Source: CAWDZK01 sp963807005 (GTDB lineage Bacteria; Actinomycetota; Actinomycetes; JACCUZ01). Taken from it: DNA of 64,000 nucleotides. Position numbers and translations under genes: made by a program. The notes below the pieces were generated by a model. The model was not told the DNA's origin and did not search any database. It saw nothing but the letters and a program-made list of their open reading frames with translations. Shown in pieces: positions 1 to 8,550 of the stretch. The stretch spans positions 310,001 to 374,000 of the forward strand of contig CAWDZK010000001.1 of NCBI GenBank assembly GCA_963807005.1. Direction: 5' to 3'. Every line of letters begins with the position of its first letter. Within the stretch, counting starts at the first letter, position 1.

Positions 1-552
1 CGTCGAGCGCCCTCGCGACCGGCACCGGAAGGGGGATGTTGCGGGGGATAGGGAGATTAAGCCTGACCTGCGCTTTATCATTGTACTCCGCAACGTGGTC
101 CGTGACCTGCGGGGATGCGTCCGGCGCCGGCCTGGAACGCCACATTCCGAAGGGCTGGAACGTCTCTCCTCTCCGAGGGGCGAAGGCTGCCCCTCTACGG
201 ACCTATTGGTCGGAGGCCCCGCTGCTCGACGGGAGGCGACTCGCTCAGCAAACCCCGGTGGTAGCTGCCAACGTGCGGCGTCCAGTTCCCTGGGGGCCGT
301 GCCGGAGGTTCGGTGCACGCGCAAGGTTGAGCGAGCCGGTGCCGTGGGGTGATTCGTGAGGCCCCCGTCACCCTCCAGATGGTTCGCACGCCAATCCTTT
401 CGGGGCTCGGTTACGCGGTTCGCTTTCGGGGCGATGCGGCCTTCGCATCCCATTGGTCATTAGTGGTGCAAGTCTCCGCGTGTTTCGACGTATTTGCCGC
501 GGGCATCCGGTACGACTTTGCTCCTGCCGCGAACTGACCGGGGAGAGTCGCG
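1..552. other. non-coding or undetermined left edge
   Basis: No open frame here has a recognisable domain, a good ribosome binding site and consistent codon use. Base composition is visibly less GC-rich than in the bulk of the window. The stretch leads up to the putative toxin gene and probably holds its promoter; a clear ribosome binding site appears only at the right end (GGGGAGAG, about 539-546). I see nothing else that I can support. Confidence 0.4.
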
Positions 553-2550
553 TTGCCTGTCGTGGGATCTCGTAAGAGCATGAAGGTGTCAAGGATTCTG
601 GCGACGCTGATGGTGATCGCCCTAGCCGCTAGTCTGTCGAACTCGCCGGGACGGGCTCTCGCGGACGAATCGGGCTGGACCGGAGTGGTCTCGTTGACCA
701 CGGACCGGGCGACGGTGGACGCGAATCAGCCCAACGCCACGTTGACGGCGACGCTGAGCCAGACCCTGATGTGGCCTTATCGGGTGACCGTGTACGACGA
801 CCTGGGCAACCGGATGTTCGGCGGGGACTACGACGCCTGCAACACCAGCTGCACGATCACCGTCAGCCCCGGCAACGACCAGACCCGCACCTACACCGCG
901 TACGTCGCGCACATGAGCGACGCGTCCTACACACATCCGCCGACCACCGACGTGCGATCCACCAGCAACAGTGTCGCCGTCACCAGCCTCGGCTGGACCG
1001 GTGTGGTCTCGTTGACCACGGACCGGGCGACGGTGGACGCGAATCAGCCCAACGCCACGTTGTCGGCGACGCTGAGCAAGACCCTGATGTGGCCTTATCG
1101 GGTGACTGTGTACGACGACCTGGGCAACCGGATGTTCGGCGGGGATTACGACGCCTGCAACACCAGCTGCACGATCACCGTCAGCCCCGGCAACGACCAG
1201 ACCCGCACCTACACCGCCTATGTCGCGCACATGAGCGACGCGTCCTACACACATCCGCCGACCACCGACGTGCGATCCACCAGCAACAGCGTCTCCATCA
1301 CCAACCTTGGCTGGAACGGTCTCATATCGCTGAACGCAGAGGGCGTGAATATCACGCCCACGAACCCAACCGCAACCCTGACGGCGAGGTTGAGCAAGAC
1401 TCTGATGTGGCCCTACAAGGTGACCGTGTACGACGACCTGGGCAACCGGATGTTCGGCGGGGACTACGACGCCTGCAACACCAGCTGCACGATCACCGTC
1501 AGCCCCGGCAACGACCAGACCCGCACCTACACCGCCTACGTCGCTCACATGAGCGACGCGTCCTACACACATCCGCCGACCACCGACGTGCGATCCACCA
1601 GCAGCGTAACCATATCCGGTGGGACCGTTACCAGCGAGACACTGGCGGATCTCGATCTAACGGGTCTTGCGCTGCTTCTTGCTCCGACCTCACTACAAGA
1701 AATCTGTGCGGAGGTCGCTGTCGCACCCGGCGGAACTCACACCAACGGGGGGACCTTGAGTGATGAGGCAATCGCATGCGAGGCGGAGGTTGCCGCAGGA
1801 ACGACGGTACTGAAGTTGCTTAGAAGGCTCGCTTTGGTGGCGGGCGCCACTGCCGCAGGAGGTGTGATCTGGTGGCTGACTCACGAGCACGCAAGAACGA
1901 CCCCTGAACCCTCACCGCCCGGGCCCAATCCAGATCCCGCCCCGAGCCCGTTCCCGCAGCCGTTCCCGGTGAACGACCTAGCAACCACCCTCCGCCTTCA
2001 GAATCCGGAAACGTCGCTAAGCGACGGCGGGTGGCGGACGATCGCCGAGCAGTGTCTGTGGGCGACGGCACGCGCCGGTCTCCCAGGAATGAGCCAGTGT
2101 CGGAAACTCCCCATCTTCGCATCGGGAAGCGACGTGGCTAGCGCCACGGACCACGACATCGAAGCGCTTGGTGTGAACCCACAATGGGTGAAGTTGAACT
2201 ACGAAAGAGGCGTGGAAAAGCCTGGACGCCAGTGGAAGGACAACAAGCTCGGTTGCTTGAAGGAGCACTCCGATGGCGAACAGTGCGACGAGTACCCCCT
2301 CTTCGCCACGGAGCAGGGAGGGGGCTTAGCGTCTCCGATGCCAGACCTCAAGTACATTAATGCGGCCGACAATGTGCGTCAGGGAGCACTTTATGGCGGC
2401 TTCGGCGGCTTCGTGCCTAAGTGCGCGATGAAAACAGGCCAGTCGAACGCTGGCACTAACTCCGTCGGAGGCGATGCCTTCCTGGGGATCCCGCTTCTGC
2501 CATCCTTCGAAATCCCGACTCTGTCACTGTGCAACGGGAAGACAACGTGA
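553..2550 (+). CDS. putative polymorphic toxin: signal peptide, 3 Ig-like repeats, TM, NucA/NucB-like nuclease domain
   Basis: The 665-residue product has an N-terminal Sec-type signal (hydrophobic about residues 15-29). Three nearly identical Ig-like repeats of 106 residues span about 42-355. A hydrophobic segment lies at about 425-443, followed by a Pro-rich linker and a C-terminal domain. That domain carries CDEYP-x-FA-x-E-x-GG (C578 to G590), then a DN..QG..LYGGF stretch and a late GGDAFLGIP. These resemble the DEWP/DEYP...EGG...DN...G signature of NucA/NucB-type DNases, so I infer a nuclease toxin. The TTG start at 553 has GGGGAGAG about 7 bases upstream; the ATG at 580 lacks such a site. 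Codon use is less GC-biased than in neighbours and a TTA codon lies at 2326. The next gene overlaps and looks like an SMI1/KNR4 immunity gene. Repeats and secretion signal are clear; the nuclease assignment is motif-based. Confidence 0.75.
   Translation: MPVVGSRKSMKVSRILATLMVIALAASLSNSPGRALADESGWTGVVSLTTDRATVDANQPNATLTATLSQTLMWPYRVTVYDDLGNRMFGGDYDACNTSCTITVSPGNDQTRTYTAYVAHMSDASYTHPPTTDVRSTSNSVAVTSLGWTGVVSLTTDRATVDANQPNATLSATLSKTLMWPYRVTVYDDLGNRMFGGDYDACNTSCTITVSPGNDQTRTYTAYVAHMSDASYTHPPTTDVRSTSNSVSITNLGWNGLISLNAEGVNITPTNPTATLTARLSKTLMWPYKVTVYDDLGNRMFGGDYDACNTSCTITVSPGNDQTRTYTAYVAHMSDASYTHPPTTDVRSTSSVTISGGTVTSETLADLDLTGLALLLAPTSLQEICAEVAVAPGGTHTNGGTLSDEAIACEAEVAAGTTVLKLLRRLALVAGATAAGGVIWWLTHEHARTTPEPSPPGPNPDPAPSPFPQPFPVNDLATTLRLQNPETSLSDGGWRTIAEQCLWATARAGLPGMSQCRKLPIFASGSDVASATDHDIEALGVNPQWVKLNYERGVEKPGRQWKDNKLGCLKEHSDGEQCDEYPLFATEQGGGLASPMPDLKYINAADNVRQGALYGGFGGFVPKCAMKTGQSNAGTNSVGGDAFLGIPLLPSFEIPTLSLCNGKTT
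676..1608 (+). repeat. three in-frame Ig-like coding repeats, 318-bp period
   Basis: Units begin at 676, 994 and 1312, exactly 318 bp (106 codons) apart. Copies 1 and 2 are almost identical along their whole length. Copy 3 differs mainly in its first 75 bases or so and then returns to near identity at the DNA level, for example in the block encoding VYDDLGNRMFGGDY. Silent sites are also conserved, which points to recent duplication or gene conversion rather than protein-level selection alone. Confidence 0.95.
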
Positions 2551-3170
2551 TGGGCGAGCCACTGGATGGACCAGTTCTTACCGAAGACGCACTCGGTCTC
2601 CTCGAGGATGCGTGGCGCTCACAATCGGCGCCAATCGCAGCGAATCTCGGTCCGGGGCTGACATCTGCGCAATTGCGGCATAATAGCGAAAGGCTTCGAC
2701 TTGAGTTTCCGCCGGAGGTATCGCTTTGGTGGCAATGGCACAACGGTACGATGGGCGATCCTCTGGACTGGCTGACTCGCACAATCGGTCCGGGGATCGA
2801 ATGCGTTACGTTCAATGCCGCCGATCGCATCTACCAGGAGCAACTGAAAATGGCCGCCGAGCTAGCCGACTCTGTCGGATGCGAGCCCGAACAATTCTGG
2901 GACCCCCACTGGTTTCCCATCGCGAGGGCCTCCGGTGTGATTGCAACCAGCTGCGCTGCGCCCGAAGCAATCTGTGCACCGATCCTCGTAGTGGAATGGG
3001 GCACGGATCCGGACTCGGCACGACCCAAGGCGACCTCGCTCGGCGCCGTGGTGGCTCTCTGGACAACCGCCCTTCAAGAGGGCTGGTGGACATATGACCG
3101 CGACACCGCGACTTGGGAACGACACGTGGAATGCATCTCGGCCGAAGCGGACTTGTCCCGCTTGGCGTGA
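2550..3170 (+). CDS. SMI1/KNR4-like putative immunity protein
   Basis: This is a soluble protein of about 206 residues with no signal peptide. The segment LRLEFPPEVSLWWQWHNG and the following acidic/aromatic pattern match the opening helix and loop of SMI1/KNR4 (SUKH) proteins, a superfamily widely used as immunity proteins in toxin systems. The ATG at 2550 overlaps the stop of the toxin gene as TGATG, so the two are translationally coupled; in-frame GTG codons at 2529 and 2547 are alternatives. Codon use is as AT-rich as in the toxin gene, indicating shared ancestry. The inferred role is neutralising the upstream nuclease domain in the cytoplasm. The fold is a moderately confident call and the pairing is inferred from order and overlap. 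Confidence 0.7.
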   Translation: MGEPLDGPVLTEDALGLLEDAWRSQSAPIAANLGPGLTSAQLRHNSERLRLEFPPEVSLWWQWHNGTMGDPLDWLTRTIGPGIECVTFNAADRIYQEQLKMAAELADSVGCEPEQFWDPHWFPIARASGVIATSCAAPEAICAPILVVEWGTDPDSARPKATSLGAVVALWTTALQEGWWTYDRDTATWERHVECISAEADLSRLA

Positions 3171-3421
3171 CGGACCCTCGTGGCGTTTGGTTGACCCGGA
3201 CTACCGGTCCTCGGCACCCGTGGGAGTAGTCACATCCGAAGCCCAACGCCGGCGGTGTCGTGCGCTCGTTGACGCCGGATCACCTCTCGGCTGCCGTACC
3301 TGCCGCCCTCTGGCTACCAGTCGACACCGCGGCGCCGAACCGGGCTGGATCGCATGTCTGACAGCGCAACCACCCTGCACCTCATGTCGAGTTGGGGGCC
3401 CCCGGAAGCTGGCCGGCCGCG

Positions 3422-3712
3422 TCACCGGCGGGAGTAAACGTGCTCCCGTACGTCGCCGTCGTAGACCTCACGCAGCTCCTCGCGCATCTCCGGGGGGAGG
3501 GGTGCCAGGTCGGCAGCGGCGGCGTTCGCCCATGCCTGCTCGGCGTTGCGCGCTCCCGGGATCACCGTGCTCACTCCGGGCTGGTCGACGATCCAACGCA
3601 GGGCGAGCTGGGCGGTGGTCGCGCCGGGCGGTGTCAGGGCAGCGACCTTGCGCACGGCCCGGAGGCCGACGTCGTACGGCACGTCGCTGAACGTCTCGCC
3701 GACGTCGAACGC
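3422..3712 (-). pseudogene. C-terminal remnant of an aldo/keto reductase
   Basis: The minus-strand frame encodes about 97 residues matching the end of NADP-dependent aldo/keto reductases: FDVGETFSDVPYDVGL, then QLALRWIVDQPGVSTVIPGA and a final REHVYSRR. The N-terminal two thirds with the catalytic Asp-Tyr-Lys-His residues is absent, and the open frame upstream of about 3712 is unrelated. It lies between the toxin pair and the broken tRNA, as expected of debris at an island edge. Confidence 0.75.
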
Positions 3713-3804
3713 CTCGCCGGAGCCGCAGGCTCGGCGCCCCGACCGATCTGCTGGGCGGCCGGCCGTTACCGCGGCTGATAGCCAATCTGACAGCCAACCG
3801 CATG

Positions 3805-3898
3805 GATCTTGGCAGCCAGGTGGGCGTGAGGGTGGATGAGAATGCACGCGCCGCCTGCGCGAATGGTCTCCTGCGGACCGGGATGACCGACCAAGATC
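3805..3898. repeat. 94-bp segment bounded by 8-bp inverted repeats
   Basis: GATCTTGG at 3805-3812 and CCAAGATC at 3891-3898 are perfect inverted repeats flanking an unannotated segment. The right end stops three bases short of the point where the tRNA-Arg half is cut. It could be a small non-autonomous element or a recombination scar; I do not recognise an IS family and see no clear target duplication. Confidence 0.35.
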
Positions 3899-3901
3899 GA
3901 G

Positions 3902-3939
3902 TTAGGAAACCGACGCTCTATCCCCTGAGCTACGGGGGC
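3902..3939 (-). pseudogene. 5' half of a tRNA-Arg(CCU) gene, truncated at the anticodon loop
   Basis: Read on the minus strand from 3939, the sequence folds as acceptor strand GCCCCCG, D-arm GCTC-AGGGGATA-GAGC, base G, anticodon 5' strand TCGGT and loop TTCCTAA (anticodon CCU). The expected 3' strand ACCGA, the T-arm and the acceptor 3' strand are missing: after 3902 the sequence is unrelated. No restored 3' half lies nearby. Anticodon loops are a known crossover site for tyrosine integrases, so this is a plausible decayed attachment site at the right edge of an island that continues left of the window. Confidence 0.75.
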
Positions 3940-3990
3940 CGGGGCGGCACGCGGAGTGGTGCTGCGGCCAGCCTTCCTGGCGGGACGAGG

Positions 3991-4664
3991 TTACCCGAGC
4001 ATCGGCGGACTCGGCGCGGCGGCGAGGCGCACCGTGCTCACGTGCAGCAGGCCCTCGGCCCGGACGACGCGCACAGCGGCCATGACGGTGACGCCGGCTG
4101 CGGCGGCGGTGAGCACCGGGAAGGTCAGGGTCTTCGCGAGCACGACGTCCGAGATCGACAAGGTGAGCACCAGCCAGCTGGTCGCGACCGCCTTGACCAG
4201 GCACACCACGGCCCAGAGCAGGGTGAGGCGTCGGAACAGCCGCTGCACCGGGGGTCGCGCCGCCAGCTCGTCGCCCACCGGGTAGAAGTCGCGGGCCAGC
4301 CGGGCCACGACCGGTGAGGTCGTGGCCATCGAGGCCAGGAACACCGCGCCGATCAGGCCGCTCGTGACGGCCGGTTGCAGCAGGTACAGGGTCGGGTCCC
4401 GCTGACGAAGGTGTACGCGGTGCGTGCGGTCAGCCCGACGATGGTCAGAACGAGCAGGCCCGAGACCGGACGGCGGGTCACCAGCCGCCAGCTCAGCACG
4501 CCGTAGCACCAGGCGAGCGCCGCAGCCAGCGCCGCCGCCAGGCCGAGCGTGGTCAGGAACAGGTAGAACAGGCCGCCAGGCACGACCGTGGCCGTGAACA
4601 GGCTCAGCGCGACGTGCCGGAGGACGCTCGCGAGCGATGGCTCGGCTGCGGCCTCGAGCTCCAC
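3991..4664 (-). pseudogene. VC0807/DUF3159-like membrane protein, interrupted by a frameshift
   Basis: Two overlapping minus-strand frames together make one multi-pass membrane protein of about 224 residues. The first part (ATG at 4664) runs through LFYLFLTTLGLAAALAAAL to TARTAYTFVSG. The second continues from DPTLYLLQPAVTSGLIGAVF to the TAA at 3991. They join at about 4391-4400, where one G appears missing on the coding strand (AGCGGGACCC instead of AGCGGGGACCC). The halves resemble the VC0807/intracellular-septation-like membrane family. This may be a true inactivating deletion or a sequencing error. Confidence 0.65.
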
Positions 4665-4905
4665 GTCCGGTCGACGTCGCGGTGCTCGGGCTCGTCCGAT
4701 GACTACGCCCGGTCCGCTGCGAGTTCGCTCGAGGCTGCCGGCCTGCTCGCCCGGTGGCTGCCGGGTGTCGTGGCGGTCGGGGGGACGGCTGCACCGATGC
4801 TGTCCGCCGGCGCCGGTCCCGACCTGGCGTGCCTGGAGGTACCGGCTGCGGCCGGGGGCGGGGCCTCCGAAGAGGCAGCGGCGGGCCTGCGACGGAACAG
4901 GGACA

Positions 4906-6105
4906 TCAGGACGTCCTCGACGGTGCCGGCCTGAGAGACATCTCGTGCGGGATGTCGTGGTTTCCGGCTGCTGCCACCGTACGCGCTGCCAGGGGCCGCG
5001 GCCGCGTGCCGTCCGTCCGGGGCACGTGCAGGCGCTGCGGTACGACGGCGAGCGGGCTCCGCGCGGCGATGCTGGCCCGGAAGATCTGCTCGTACCGCCG
5101 CGCCATGGTGGCGACGTCGAAGACGTCGCGGACGTGCTCGCGGCAGGCGGACTGGTCCAGCCGGCGGGCCGCGTGGATCGCGTCCGCCAGCTGGTCCGGC
5201 GTGTCGCAGAGGATCCCGGTGACGCCGTCGACGACGACCTCGGGCACCGATCCCCGACGCAGCGCCACCACCGGCGTGCCGCAGGCCATCGCCTCGATCA
5301 TCACCATGCCGAAGGGCTCGTCCCAGACGATGGGGAAGACCAGGGCGGCGGCTCGTGCCAGCAGCGACCGCTTCTCCTGCGCGTCGACGGGTCCGAGCAT
5401 CGTGACGTCCGGTCCGAGCCTCGGCTCGACGTACCTGCGCACGTACTCCAGCTCCACGGGCTCGCTGCACTTGCCGGCCACCACGATCGGCAGGCCGGCG
5501 GCGCGGGCCGCGTCGATGGCGAGGTGCACGCCCTTGTCCGGGTGCAGGCGCCCGAGGAAGAGCAGCACGTCGTCCTTGTCCGCGCGGAACGGGAAGGTGT
5601 CCACGTCCACTGCGTTGTGGGCGGTGCCGGCCCACGGCAGGTCGGGCGCGCAGCGCCGCTGCGCCGCCGAGATCGCGACCAGGTCGATGGTGCTGCCGAG
5701 CTGCCGGTAGTACTCACCCGCCTCGCCGGCCACCGGGCCGTGCATGGTGACCACCGTCGGGACGGTGCGGCTGCGGGCTTGCAGGGGTCCGGCGAGGGTG
5801 TGGTCGTGCACCACGTCCGGCGAGAGGTCGGCGAGCGCGCGGGCCGCGGCGGCCGCGTGCAGCACCTCCGGGAGCGGCTCGCCGAGACGCGCGCTGGGCG
5901 GCTCGTCGTACGTCGCGACGAACCGGGCCGGGGTGCCGCTGGCGCCCGCGCCGACGAGGGTCACCGTGTGACCGCGGTCCATGAGGCCGCCGACGAGGTC
6001 GGCGCAGACGTTCTCGACACCGCCGTAGCCGCGTGGCGGCACTGTGAACCAGGGTGGCGCGACGATCGCCACGTGCAGCGGAGCGTTCCGCCCTGGAGCG
6101 TTCAT
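4906..6105 (-). CDS. GT4-family glycosyltransferase (GT-B fold)
   Basis: This is a cytosolic nucleotide-sugar glycosyltransferase of about 399 residues. The N-terminal Rossmann half contains VAIVAPPWFTVPPRGYGGVE (glycine-rich acceptor loop) and VVHDH. The C-terminal half has LLFLGRLHPDKGVHLAI and the GT4 donor signature PFGMVMIEAMACGTPVVA followed by GSVPEVV, where the two conserved acidic residues bind the nucleotide sugar. An in-frame ATG at 6129 exists, but GAGGG lies 8 bases before the ATG at 6105, so I prefer the latter. The adjacent co-directional gene encodes a glucosidase of the glycogen-debranching group, suggesting glucan or trehalose-type metabolism. The acceptor cannot be read from sequence. 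Confidence 0.88.
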   Translation of the reverse strand: MNAPGRNAPLHVAIVAPPWFTVPPRGYGGVENVCADLVGGLMDRGHTVTLVGAGASGTPARFVATYDEPPSARLGEPLPEVLHAAAAARALADLSPDVVHDHTLAGPLQARSRTVPTVVTMHGPVAGEAGEYYRQLGSTIDLVAISAAQRRCAPDLPWAGTAHNAVDVDTFPFRADKDDVLLFLGRLHPDKGVHLAIDAARAAGLPIVVAGKCSEPVELEYVRRYVEPRLGPDVTMLGPVDAQEKRSLLARAAALVFPIVWDEPFGMVMIEAMACGTPVVALRRGSVPEVVVDGVTGILCDTPDQLADAIHAARRLDQSACREHVRDVFDVATMARRYEQIFRASIAARSPLAVVPQRLHVPRTDGTRPRPLAARTVAAAGNHDIPHEMSLRPAPSRTS

Positions 6106-6246
6106 GACGCCTGCCCTCTTGGTGCTCACCGCGCGGACCGCGATTCACGACTGCCGGTCCGCGCTGATCGCTTCGAGGGAGGCGGAGGTGCCTGGGCCTT
6201 CAGGGCCCGACGACAGGTGGGCGCCGGACCACGACGTGCTCCGACC

Positions 6247-8538
6247 CTACGCCTTTCCGCCCGGTCGTCCCGATGGACGCCGAGGCGTGGACTCGATGTC
6301 CACGCCGTCGGGCAGGCCGTCGACCCGCACGTGCTCGCCGTCGACCGTCAGCCCGACCCGGCCGGCGCCGAGCGGGACGTTGTCCAGGTGCAGCGCGCCG
6401 AGCTCCGGCAGCAGCTGCGGGGCCAGCCCGACCCGGTGCTGCGGGAGGTCGGGGTCGAGTCGGAGCAGCGACCGGAGCAGGAGCAACGGGCTGGCCGCCG
6501 CCCACGCCTGTGGTGAGCACGAGGTCGGGTAGGGCACCGGCTGCTCGAACTCGGTCCGGTCGAAGCCGCAGAACAGCTCCGGCAGCCGGCCGGCGAACGC
6601 CGCAGCCGCGTCGACCAGGCCGCGCGCCACCCGTTGGGCCTCCGCCACGAACCCGTAGCGCATCAGCCCGGCGACCACGATCGCGTTGTCGTGCGGCCAC
6701 ACCGATCCGTTGTGATAGCTCATGGGGTTGTAGGCGCCCATGGTCGAGGCAAGGGTGCGCACGCCCCACCCGGTGAACATCTCCGGTCCGGTCAGCGCGG
6801 CCGCGACCGACGCCGCGCGGTCCTCGTCGACGATGCCGGTCCACAGGCAGTGGCCCATGTTCGACGCCAGGCTGTCGACCGGCCGCTTGTCCGGGCCCAG
6901 TGCCACCGCGTAGTAGCCGCGGTCCGGCAGCCAGAAGTCGCGGTTGAACGCCGCCTTCAGTCCGGACGCCCGTTCCGAGCAGCGCTCCGCCGTGCGCACG
7001 TCGCCGAGGTCGGCGGCGATCTCGGCGCGGGCGACGTACGCCGCGTAGGCATAGCCTTGCACCTCGGCGAGTGCGACCGGCGGCTCGGCGAGGCGGCCGT
7101 CGGCGTAGCTGATGCCGTCGAAGGAGTCTTTCCAGCCCTGGTGCAGCAGCCCGTGCTCCGACGACCGCAAGTACTCCACGAAGCCGTCGCCGTCACGGTC
7201 GCCGTAGGTCTCGACCCACGCGAGGGCGCGGTCGGCCGCCGGCAGCATCGCCTCGATGTCGGCGCGGCCGTGCCCCCACCGGTGCAGCTCCCCGAGCAGC
7301 ATGACGAACAGCGGCGTCGCGTCGACCGAGCCGTAGTAGACCGACCCTCCGCCCAACGCATCGACCGAGTCCATGCCGTGCCGGATCTCGTGCAGGATGC
7401 GACCCGGCTGCTCGTCGCGTCGGGCGTCGACCACCGTGCCCTGGTGACGCGCGAGCGTACGCAGCGTCCCGCGCGCCAGGCCCTGGTCGAGCGGCAGCGC
7501 CATCCACGCCGTCAGCAGGGAGTCGCGTCCGAACACCGTCATGAACCATGGAGCTCCCGCAGCGACAGCGACCTGGCCCGGGTCGACCGGGTCGACGATC
7601 CGCAGCGCGCCGAGGTCCTCGACCGACCGGGCGACCAGCTCGGTGAAGCCCTCGTCGTCGCACCGGAGAACCGGCGTCGAGTGGTGCCACTCCTGTAGAC
7701 GACGCGCGGGCTCGGCGCGCTCGACCGGCTGGTCCGACGGGTAGCGCACCGGGCACTCGACCCCGCCGGTCGACGGGTGCACCTGCACCGTTCCGGTCCA
7801 CTCACCGCGCGCCGGCACGACCGCGGTCACGGTCAGGCCGCCGGACGCATGGGCGGTCCAGCCCGCTCCGGCGACCCTGACTCCGCGCAGGTCGCCCGGC
7901 AACGACCGCTCGAGGTGCAGACCCTGGGGATCGGCCCACGACCGGTGCGTGCCGCGCGCGACGACCCGGCCCTCCTTCACCTCGAACAGGTCGGCGAAGT
8001 CGGACTCGACCACCAGCTCGAGCCGGCACCGGACGTCCACGGCACCGACGTTGCGCAGCACGACGTCCTCGCGCATGCCCTCGCCGACGTACCGGTGCCG
8101 CAGGACGAGCATCGTGCTGTCGGCCCGCCCCTCGCCCGGTCGCCCCCGGCCGACGAAGGTGGTGGCGAAGGGCTCGCGTGGCGACGTCGACAGCACGTCG
8201 GGCGCATCGCCGTTCACCAGCAGCTGCCACCCGGAGAGCAGCCGGGTGTCGCGGAAGAACAGCCCGTGCGGAAGTCCGGGCATGACGTCGCCGGCCGGGT
8301 TGCTCAGGCAGAAGGTCGCCCCCTCGACGAGGGTCACGACGCCCGCGGGGCTCCCGAACGTCGAGGACTCGCCTGCAAAGGTCCAGCCGACCGGCACGTC
8401 GCCACCTGCCTCCGGCACGCCCCGAGGCGCCACCGGCTCGCCACGGGCGGCGCCGGCCGCGACGGCCGGCGTTCGGGGGGAGACCGCGCGTCGAGTCTCG
8501 CACGTCGCCGGTGCCGCAAGCACGAGCGGCTGGCCCAC
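6247..8538 (-). CDS. amylo-alpha-1,6-glucosidase / glycogen debranching-like glycoside hydrolase
   Basis: The product has 763 residues and two parts. A beta-rich N-terminal domain (about 50-300: FCLSNPAGDVMPGLPHGLFFRDTR, the GDE_N-type signature) precedes an (alpha/alpha)6-barrel domain (about 310-720) with APWFMTVFGRDSL, QGWKDSFDG, AEVQGYAYAA and NGSVWPHDNAIV. The acidic residues in GRDS and WKDS are the family's likely catalytic positions. No signal peptide is evident, so it acts in the cytoplasm on branched alpha-glucans or related oligosaccharides. It is followed by the GT4 gene on the same strand with a short gap, a pairing seen in many actinobacteria. The first 45 residues or so are Pro/Ala-rich and the start may lie further in. 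Confidence 0.85.
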   Translation of the reverse strand: MGQPLVLAAPATCETRRAVSPRTPAVAAGAARGEPVAPRGVPEAGGDVPVGWTFAGESSTFGSPAGVVTLVEGATFCLSNPAGDVMPGLPHGLFFRDTRLLSGWQLLVNGDAPDVLSTSPREPFATTFVGRGRPGEGRADSTMLVLRHRYVGEGMREDVVLRNVGAVDVRCRLELVVESDFADLFEVKEGRVVARGTHRSWADPQGLHLERSLPGDLRGVRVAGAGWTAHASGGLTVTAVVPARGEWTGTVQVHPSTGGVECPVRYPSDQPVERAEPARRLQEWHHSTPVLRCDDEGFTELVARSVEDLGALRIVDPVDPGQVAVAAGAPWFMTVFGRDSLLTAWMALPLDQGLARGTLRTLARHQGTVVDARRDEQPGRILHEIRHGMDSVDALGGGSVYYGSVDATPLFVMLLGELHRWGHGRADIEAMLPAADRALAWVETYGDRDGDGFVEYLRSSEHGLLHQGWKDSFDGISYADGRLAEPPVALAEVQGYAYAAYVARAEIAADLGDVRTAERCSERASGLKAAFNRDFWLPDRGYYAVALGPDKRPVDSLASNMGHCLWTGIVDEDRAASVAAALTGPEMFTGWGVRTLASTMGAYNPMSYHNGSVWPHDNAIVVAGLMRYGFVAEAQRVARGLVDAAAAFAGRLPELFCGFDRTEFEQPVPYPTSCSPQAWAAASPLLLLRSLLRLDPDLPQHRVGLAPQLLPELGALHLDNVPLGAGRVGLTVDGEHVRVDGLPDGVDIESTPRRPSGRPGGKA

Positions 8539-8550
8539 TTGCTCGTGGTG

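Noticed and set aside
36..359. Open frame of 107 codons at the left edge
   Set aside because: No domain, weak start context and overlap with other equally long frames in all directions; probably non-coding.
676..1608. Regular repeats that could suggest a CRISPR or satellite array
   Set aside because: The period is 318 bp, in frame and encodes Ig-like domains; there are no short repeats with unique spacers.
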